The notes beneath the pieces were generated by a model. The model was not told where the DNA came from, did no database searches, and saw only the letters and a program-made list of their open reading frames with translations. This document shows, one piece after another, positions 49,812-55,466 of a stretch of 55,466 nucleotides of DNA. Every line of letters begins with the position of its first letter. The stretch's first letter is position 1. Position numbers and translations under genes: made by a program. The DNA comes from NORP240 sp942492445. Its GTDB lineage: Bacteria; Pseudomonadota; Gammaproteobacteria; Pseudomonadales; Pseudohongiellaceae. The stretch covers positions 1 to 55,466 of the forward strand of contig CALOEW010000091.1 in assembly GCA_942492445.1 (NCBI GenBank). The letters run 5' to 3'.

Positions 49812-51185
49812 TTACTGAGACCGGGGCGGGGTGCCGAACAATGGCGCCAGTGCCGCCTTCAGGGTGTCCGTAACCCGTTGCTGGCTGAGTTTCTCCATCT
49901 GCCGATGCAGCTCTTTCTGCTGATCTTTGGAAAGGCGCTCGATGCGCCCGGTCAGGTCACCTTCCTCGATTCTGAGACTGTCCCGCCGGGCGTGGGTTCG
50001 CTGCTGCAGGGCATCATGCACAAACAGGTAGCGGCCCAGCAGAACATAGGGGAAATTGCGGTTTTTCATCGGCCCCTGGCGTGCTTCATACCCCCCCATG
50101 GGCAGCCCCCGAATCTTGAAGTCCGCCAGCCGGTCGGCTCCAAACCAGGCACCACCACCGGCGAGCAGACCACCGGTCAGGGCACCCAGGAACAGACTGT
50201 GGCCGGCCAGACCCAGGTCGACAACTGCTCCCGTAGCCGCGCCGGCCATGGTCGCCGCAAGCAGCAATTGACGACGATTCAGGCCCCAGATGATCCATTT
50301 TTCGGTATCGAACAGATTGTCCTCAGCGGGCAACTCACTGCTTTTGATGTCAAGACTGTGGTAGTGGTACAGAGCCTTCAGCCGCCCATGAGCCTCCTGT
50401 TCCCGTTGACCCAGGACACTGTAGAACCGTTTCTCCAGGATCGGTTGCAGCTGCCTGGCCTGTTCACGACTCAACACTTTCTGTGATGCCTGGTACGAAC
50501 ACATCTCCACCAGCATCGCCGCCAGCACTTGCAGACTGCTGTCATGCTGCTGTTGCCGCTGTTCCCTGTATTCCTGGATCAAGGCCTTTATCTGTTCTTT
50601 CCAGTCCTCCCGCAAATGTGAAAAAGCGTCAAGAATGGACAGTTGTTTGTCGAAATCCGCCTGCATGGCATTGAACACTCTTACCACCTTGAAATACTGT
50701 GACAGTGCCTGCTGCCAGGAGGTAATATACTGCTCGTTCTCTATTGGATTGATCAATGCCATGCTGGCCTGACCGGTCCAGCGCAGAATCTCCATCTCCG
50801 CTTCGTATTCCACTCCATAGGGTCTGGAACCGTCCACCACGTAGAGAATCACCGCACCTTCGATTATGGGGCGTAGCAATTCCACTTCGTCGGGAAACCG
50901 ATCCCAGCACTCGGGGTCATTGACGAACCGCTGCACTGCCGCCTGTCTCAGCTCGGCGCTGTCAGCGTGTTGCTGCAACCACTGCAGGACCCGGCTGGGA
51001 CGCTGAAAGCCCGGCGTATCAATGAGTGTGAAACTGCTGTCGCCCACCTGGACCTTGAGGGTCTCCGCCACGCGTGTAGTGCCGCTCTGGGCGGATATGG
51101 CAACACTGTCGTCCTGAGCCAGTGTGGCAACGATGGATGACTTTCCCTTGTTGGGGTGACCGACTACGGCAAATGCTGGTGTCAT
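49812..51185 (-). CDS. DUF3482 GTPase-like membrane protein
   Basis: 457 residues. The N-terminal half is a Era-like G domain with P-loop GHPNKGKSS, G3 LIDTPG and an NxxD-like motif less certain. The C-terminal half has hydrophobic stretches (LLLAATMAGAATGAVVDLG, SLFLGALTGGLLAGGGAWFG) typical of DUF3482. The start at 51185 has GGGGGGAG upstream and overlaps the previous reading frame's stop (TGATG), showing coupling with an upstream gene whose end is only partly preserved. Related pairs are DUF2868-DUF3482 in many Gammaproteobacteria. The open frame extending to 51641 comes from the foreign sequence and is not part of the protein. Confidence 0.9.
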   Translation of the reverse strand: MTPAFAVVGHPNKGKSSIVATLAQDDSVAISAQSGTTRVAETLKVQVGDSSFTLIDTPGFQRPSRVLQWLQQHADSAELRQAAVQRFVNDPECWDRFPDEVELLRPIIEGAVILYVVDGSRPYGVEYEAEMEILRWTGQASMALINPIENEQYITSWQQALSQYFKVVRVFNAMQADFDKQLSILDAFSHLREDWKEQIKALIQEYREQRQQQHDSSLQVLAAMLVEMCSYQASQKVLSREQARQLQPILEKRFYSVLGQREQEAHGRLKALYHYHSLDIKSSELPAEDNLFDTEKWIIWGLNRRQLLLAATMAGAATGAVVDLGLAGHSLFLGALTGGLLAGGGAWFGADRLADFKIRGLPMGGYEARQGPMKNRNFPYVLLGRYLFVHDALQQRTHARRDSLRIEEGDLTGRIERLSKDQQKELHRQMEKLSQQRVTDTLKAALAPLFGTPPRSQ

Positions 51186-51285
51186 CAGGCACTCCCCCCG
51201 TCCGCATCCGGCTGCAGTACCGACCAGCCGGACAGCGTACCGCAGAATCGACGCCATTCCAGCAGGTTGATTTCCGCCGGCGCGG
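51185..51285 (-). pseudogene. C-terminal tip of an upstream (DUF2868-type) gene, cut by the junction
   Basis: In the frame stopping at TGA 51187-51185, the residues APAEINLLEWRRFCGTLSG and WSVLQPDADGGSA read as a natural C-terminus. The stop overlaps the DUF3482 start, the usual arrangement for the DUF2868-DUF3482 pair. Upstream of about 51285 the frame ends in a stop and the sequence becomes GC-rich foreign sequence. The rest of the gene is missing. DUF2868 identity is inferred from context, not from enough sequence. Confidence 0.5.
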
Positions 51286-51289
51286 ATCA

Positions 51290-52972
51290 CGCTGCCGTCC
51301 ACGCCGTCACCGAGGTAGCCGTTGCCCTTGACGCCGGTGCCGGCGCCGGCGTTGCCCTCCACGGCGGGGCCGTTGTACGAGTACCCGTACACGCCGCGGC
51401 CGTCCTGGCCGCCGCCGTAGCCCTTCACGCCGTCGCCGTCGGTCCCGGCGTACGCGCCTCCGCCGAAGCCGAGGACGCCGTGGCCACTGTTGCTGTAGTA
51501 GCCGCCGCCCCCGATGCCCATGTAACTCCGGATCCCGGAGATGTTCCGGCGGCCCGCCTCCGTCCGAGGCGCTCGCCGTCTCGACGCCACCGCCCGCACC
51601 GGCACCGATTCCCCGCACGCCCGTGCCGAAGAACTCACCACCCGCTCCCGCGCACACCGCTGCCGTCGCCGCTGCCGTAGCCAGCGAACACCGTCGCTGC
51701 CGTCGGCAGTGTAGATGTGGCTGCACCCGATCCCGCCCGGCCGATGACGCCGGGGCCGGGATAGAGGAAGGCGTCTCCGCCCTGGCCGTACAGGCCCACG
51801 CCACCCTGGCTGTAGACGCCCGGAGTGCCATCGCCGGAGAGGGGGCGGTCAACAGGCCCGCGCCGCCGTAGCCCGCGACGCCGTGGGCGCCGTAGCCCGC
51901 GTAGCCGTAGCCTCCGCCGCCGAAGCCCTCGAGGCCCGGCTGTCGCCGGCGTTGCCGCTGGCGCTGTTGCCCAGTGCTGCGGGTCGTGCCCGCGACGGTG
52001 AGCCGGCGGGCACCCGAGGCCGCCGTGCCGAGGCCGACGTTGCCGCCGGTGTGGCTGACGTCGCCCGCGCTGGTGGAGACGTCACCACCGGTCAGCGAGC
52101 CGTCGAGCACGTCGGCGGCGTCCACCTCGTTCATGTTGTCGTTGACGAAGATCGCCTCCAGCGACCCGAAGTTGATGGTGGAGGGCGCGCCCCCGACCGG
52201 ACCGAGGCCGCCGCCCGTTCCGCCCACGAGGGTCCGGGTCCCGTGACCCTTGAGGGGGTCCGGTCCTTCATCGGACAGCGCGGACTGAGGGCCGAGGCCG
52301 CTGCCGTCGGTGCGGGCCACGTCTCCTCGTGCGTCGGTGGTCACGCTCGCGTCGGCGAAGTCGCCGGCCGGCGCGTCGGTCGTGACGTTGGCGCCGAGGA
52401 TGGTGGTGCCGGTGTCGTTCTGGGTGTCGCCGACCTGGGGCATCGCAACCGGCGCCGTGGAGCGGGAGTCGCGCACGAAGCCACCGCCGTTGCGCTGGGA
52501 CCAGAAGATCACGTCGCCGAGCTCGTTGTGCAGGAGCACGTCGTCCCAGCCGTCGGCATCGAGGTCGAGGCGCTCGGCCGAGCGGGCCGACGCCGGCGTC
52601 GACGAGGCCCACCATGGTCGTCATGTCGGTGAAGCGGCCGGTGCCGTCGCCGTGCAGCGCGACGTTGGCAACCGGCGAGACGAGATACAGGTCGAGGTTG
52701 CCGTCGGCGTCGAGGTCGCTGACCAGCACGTCGGCCACGGTGACCGCGGGCAGCTGTTGCGACACCGCGTCGAACGCGCGACCGCCGGTGTTCACCGAGA
52801 CCGACAGCGCGCCGTCGGGTCCGAGGGTGAGCATGTCGAGCGCGCCGTCGCCGGTCACGTCGATCAGCTTGATGACGCTCGGCGTCGGAGCGGGCGCCGC
52901 GGCGGGAACGTCCACCGAGGCTCCGAAATCCATCTGGCCCGCCGTGCACAGCACGGCCACGAATACGGACAC
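51290..52972 (-). pseudogene. FG-GAP/VCBS propeller with glycine-rich repeat tail, frameshifted
   Basis: Translation begins at GTG 52972 (VSVFVAVLCTAGQMDFGASV, a signal-like start with a GGAG upstream). The N-terminal part shows FG-GAP/VCBS blades: IKLIDVTGDGALDMLTLGPD, VSDLDADGNLDLYLVSPV and, after a frame change near 52585, a third repeat including DDVLLHNELGDVIFWSQRNG. Further on, AGTTRSTG leads into a repetitive region of short units such as GYGYAGYGAHGVAGYGG and GDGVKGYGGGQDGRGVYGYS, broken by more frameshifts. It resembles surface proteins of Myxococcota or Planctomycetes; exact boundaries are uncertain. Confidence 0.5.
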
Positions 52973-53238
52973 GATACCCTTGAAGTCTCTCCCAGGATCC
53001 TCGTCCCCAGGGTGGTCGACCCGCGATCGGGACGGACCCCACCCAGGGGTTCGGCTTGCAACGGTCCTTCCAGGTGCCCACGTCCACGCCAGCAGACAGC
53101 GGCTCCCTCTCTCTCGTGCCCCGGTCTTAACAGGATTCGGGGAGCTGTCAACCAACTGCATGTGTGAAGATCTCGCGGACGCGCCTGCGTTTCACGCGCG
53201 CCTTCCCCTGTTCCGCTTACGTGGCAGACCGGCCCCGC

Positions 53239-55320
53239 ATGCGCATCGGACCCGACGATTTGAAGCGACTCACCTTCTTGTTCGTCGTCGCGTTGACGGC
53301 GTGCGGTTCCGGGGATGGGCCGACGCCTTCGGGCTCGGACGTCACCGTGATCCAATTCTCGTGGATGCGTTGGACAGCGCCCGCGTCGTCGGCCGCGACG
53401 ACGTTCCGCCGCCCGTGCCGCTCACGCAGTGGCGCTTCGACGGCGACGATGCCGCGTCGACCGCGGGCCGGGTGGACGGCGGGGCCGGGCATCGAAGAGC
53501 TCGCCGTCATCGACGGGCGCCTGACCGGCACGAGCAGCGACGACTTCCCGCTGCTGTACGTGCCGCGCACCGGGCGTCTCGATCAACCCGACGTGCTGCA
53601 CGCGGTGCAGGTGCGCATGAAGGTGTCCGACGGCGCCAACCTGTGGTTCGGCGCCAGCTACGAGGAGAGCGTCGAGCTGGGCCCCTTCCGCGACTGGTGG
53701 ACGACCCAGGAGGCCATGGCCACGCCCATCGTGCCGGGCGACGAGGCTCCAGACCTACGAGCTGATCCCGCCCATTCCGCTGCGGTCGCGCGGACTGCGG
53801 CACATCATGCTGCGGCCCACCGATGCGGCCGAGGCGCGCTTCGAGATCGAGTCGGTGCGCCTGGTCTGGCGACGCGAACACCTCAGCGAGATCCCGTCCG
53901 GCGTGGCCTGGCACGGGCAGGGCGAGGTCTGGCGCGAGACCGCTGTGAGTCGCGCGCCCGAGCGGCTCGAGTTCGACGTGGAGTTGCCGAACTCCCCCGC
54001 GCGCTTCGAGGTGGCGCTGGGCATCCCCGGCTGGACGCCGGTGACGTTCGGCATCGAGGTGACACCGCGCGACGGCCCCGACGAGCCCATCACGCACACC
54101 CAGCACCGTGACCAGGCGACGGGCTGGTGGAAGAGGTCACGCTGGACCTGTCGTCGCTGGGCGGACGCGCCGCGACCATCGCGCTGTCGCTGAGCAGCGC
54201 GAAGAGCCCGGCCAGGTCGGCTGGGACGTGCCGGTGCGCACGGCAATCAGCGCCGGCGACCGTCCCCAGGCACGCTGATGGTGGACACGCTGCGTCCCGA
54301 TCACCTCGACGTCTACGGCTACGAGCGCGAGACCGCGCCCAACCTGCGCGCGCTGGCCCAAGCCGGCGTGCTGTTCACCGACTGCAGCGCCCAGGCCACC
54401 TGGACCAAGGCCTCCAGCGCCTCGCTGATGACGTCGCTGTACCCCACGTCGCACGGGGTCGCCGACTTCGGGCACCGGCTGCCGGCTTCGGCGAACACGC
54501 TGGCCGAGACGTTGCGCGACGCGGGCTACGCCACGCTGTCGCTGTCGTCGATCATGTTCACGGGCAAGTTCTCCAACCTGCACCAGGGCTTCGAGGTCGT
54601 GCACGAGGCCGCCAGCCTGCCGCGCGAGCGCAAGTCCAAGACGTCACTGCCGGTACCTGAACCGGCCGGGGCCGTGGCTCGAGCAGCACCGCGACGTGCC
54701 TTCTTCGTGTTCCTGCACGTCTTCGACCCGCATGATCCGTACCGGCCGCAGCCGCCCTACGAATCGCGCTGGGCCAAGCCCGAGGGCAACGAGGCCCATC
54801 CGTTCGGCGAGCTGCTCGACCTGCACATCGTCAGCCCCATGCTGCGACGGATCGGCATGGCCACCCGCGCCAGCGACCACGTCCCCGACCCGGACATCTA
54901 CATCCAGCACATGCGCGACTGGTACGACGGTTCGATCCGCGCCATGGACACCGAGCTGGGCCGCCTGCGGGAGACGCTGGACAACCAGGCCTGGCCGACG
55001 ACTCGCTCATCGTGTTCTACCGCAGCGACTACGGCGAGGAGCTGATCATGGGCCGCATGTTCCACGGACAGCTATTCATCGCCGAGCTGAGCCACGTGCC
55101 CCTGGTCTTGCACCGGCCCGCACCTGCTACTGGACGGTCGTGGACGAGATGGTGCAGCATCGACATCATGCCGACGATCCTGGAGCTGGCCGAGAGCCTG
55201 ATCGACATCGTGCGCGCGAGCCTGGCGCCGCTGGTGTTCCTCGAGGCGGGGACGCGCTGGCGTCCGCGGCCGGCTTCATCACCGGACAAGCAACGAAGGC
55301 CGGCAGCCGTGCTGGCCTCG
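53239..55320 (+). pseudogene. lipoprotein-sulfatase gene fragment, many frameshifts
   Basis: ATG 53239 starts a lipoprotein signal (LTFLFVVALTACGSG, lipobox LTAC). After several frame changes come a beta-rich domain (FEIESVRLVWRREHLSEIP) and an alkaline-phosphatase-superfamily sulfatase: MVDTLRPDHLDVYGYERET, the active-site region TWTKASSASLMTSLYPTSHG where Thr occupies the usual formylglycine-forming Cys/Ser position, FVFLHVFDPHDPYRP and FYRSDYGEELIMGRMFHG. At least six indels would be needed for one reading frame. The 3' end is not clean near 55320. The 266-bp space to the divergent FG-GAP gene would hold both promoters. Confidence 0.5.
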
Positions 55321-55324
55321 ACGT

Positions 55325-55466
55325 GATGACTTCATCCGCTATTCCTTCCGCGAATGAAGAAGAGAAAGAACAGACCCAGGTCAGCGCCATTCAGAGATTC
55401 GAAAAATCCCGGACATCAACACAATTGCCATATCCATGTCGCCTTCTCCTTGCTCCAGTTCTTCTA
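55325..55466. other. lower-GC tail of uncertain origin
   Basis: The last 140 bp return to ordinary composition. On the minus strand GGAGAAGG precedes an ATG at about 55440, which opens MDMAIVLMSGIFRISEWR and then, with a frame change, ADLGLFFLFFIRGRNSG. This may be a small membrane-peptide gene truncated by the window, or nothing. No family is recognised. Confidence 0.3.

Larger units (their letters stand above)
51286..55320. other. GC-rich foreign segment, probable assembly chimera
   Basis: Sequence composition and style change abruptly in the middle of a coupled gene pair. Codon use becomes very GC-rich (GCG, GTC and CGG runs), gene frames break every 100-300 bp, and the encoded proteins (FG-GAP/glycine-repeat protein and a sulfatase) do not belong with the preceding operons. 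Two divergent broken genes occupy the segment. This is typical of a noisy single read or contig joined from another genome. A horizontally acquired decaying island is less likely because the join has no mobile-element signature. Confidence 0.6.

Noticed and set aside
52310..53167. Long plus-strand frames in the GC-rich segment (52310-53167, 52614-53765)
   Set aside because: Open because GC-rich DNA has few stops; the FG-GAP motifs on the minus strand are the real coding signal, except that a part of the latter frame belongs to the lipoprotein gene.
1..55466. CRISPR array, tRNA or rRNA genes, replication origin, toxin-antitoxin pairs or phage genes
   Set aside because: Searched by eye on both strands; no direct-repeat spacer pattern, cloverleaf or recognisable family was found.

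Overview
The window looks like a contig from an uncultured gammaproteobacterium. This is inferred from the YdbH-YnbE-YdbL trio, the MlaFEDC/MlaA set, RdgC, Tex, RecQ, malate synthase G, DUF2959 and DUF3482 proteins and a groES-groEL pair, all with gammaproteobacterial character. There are no tRNA, rRNA or CRISPR loci and no intact transposase. Base composition is moderate (mid-50s percent GC by eye, not computed) until about position 51,285. There it jumps to very GC-rich, frameshift-ridden sequence that appears to come from a different organism.

Layout. 1-1,400: an RRM RNA-binding protein behind a strong promoter and a leader of about 300 nt. 1,417-4,454: ydbH-ynbE-ydbL, a phospholipid bridge between inner and outer membrane. 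4,750-6,398: two secreted proteins, one of an unnamed family and one cupin. 6,399-7,617: a gene-free stretch containing a 746-bp non-autonomous transposon-like element with 19-bp terminal inverted repeats, a 9-bp target duplication and a very large internal hairpin. 7,618-13,552: a partner-switch signalling module (phosphatase, HATPase kinase, STAS protein) running directly into the Mla lipid-transport genes mlaF-E-D-A-C. 13,721-19,797: an MgtC/DUF4010 membrane protein, an NYN-LOTUS protein, two GT2 glycosyltransferases, a phosphodiesterase-fold protein and a small hypothetical. 19,812-25,520: secreted NHL propeller, secreted metallo-beta-lactamase fold, VOC protein, ABC exporter and an amidohydrolase-fold protein lacking its usual metal ligands. 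25,545-28,346: a tightly coupled adenylate-forming ligase, acyl carrier protein and alpha/beta hydrolase cassette. 28,463-31,365: a hypothetical, then groES-groEL with a clear terminator. 31,455-43,655: membrane protein, M48 protease, serralysin-like protease, VanZ-like protein, RdgC, Tex, RecQ, an ion-channel remnant and a secreted propeller. 44,023-51,185: malate synthase G, DUF2959 lipoprotein, an exchanger interrupted by TGA, a 35-aa membrane peptide, an exported HpcH/HpaI aldolase and a DUF3482 GTPase.

A family of short palindromes of about 58 bp (ends close to GGAACCTCTGATTAA and its complement) is scattered between genes. I see five complete copies and seven half copies. Several supply the stop codon of the adjacent gene.

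Two lipid-traffic systems (YdbH/YnbE/YdbL and Mla) lie within 14 kb, one of them fused genetically to a phospho-switch, so outer-membrane homeostasis is the main theme of the first third. A few single-base indels in otherwise good genes (phosphatase, mlaA, a membrane protein, recQ) suggest residual sequencing error or recent decay. From about 51,285 to 55,320 the sequence encodes a frameshifted FG-GAP/glycine-rich repeat protein and a frameshifted lipoprotein-sulfatase. I read this as an assembly chimera rather than a natural island.
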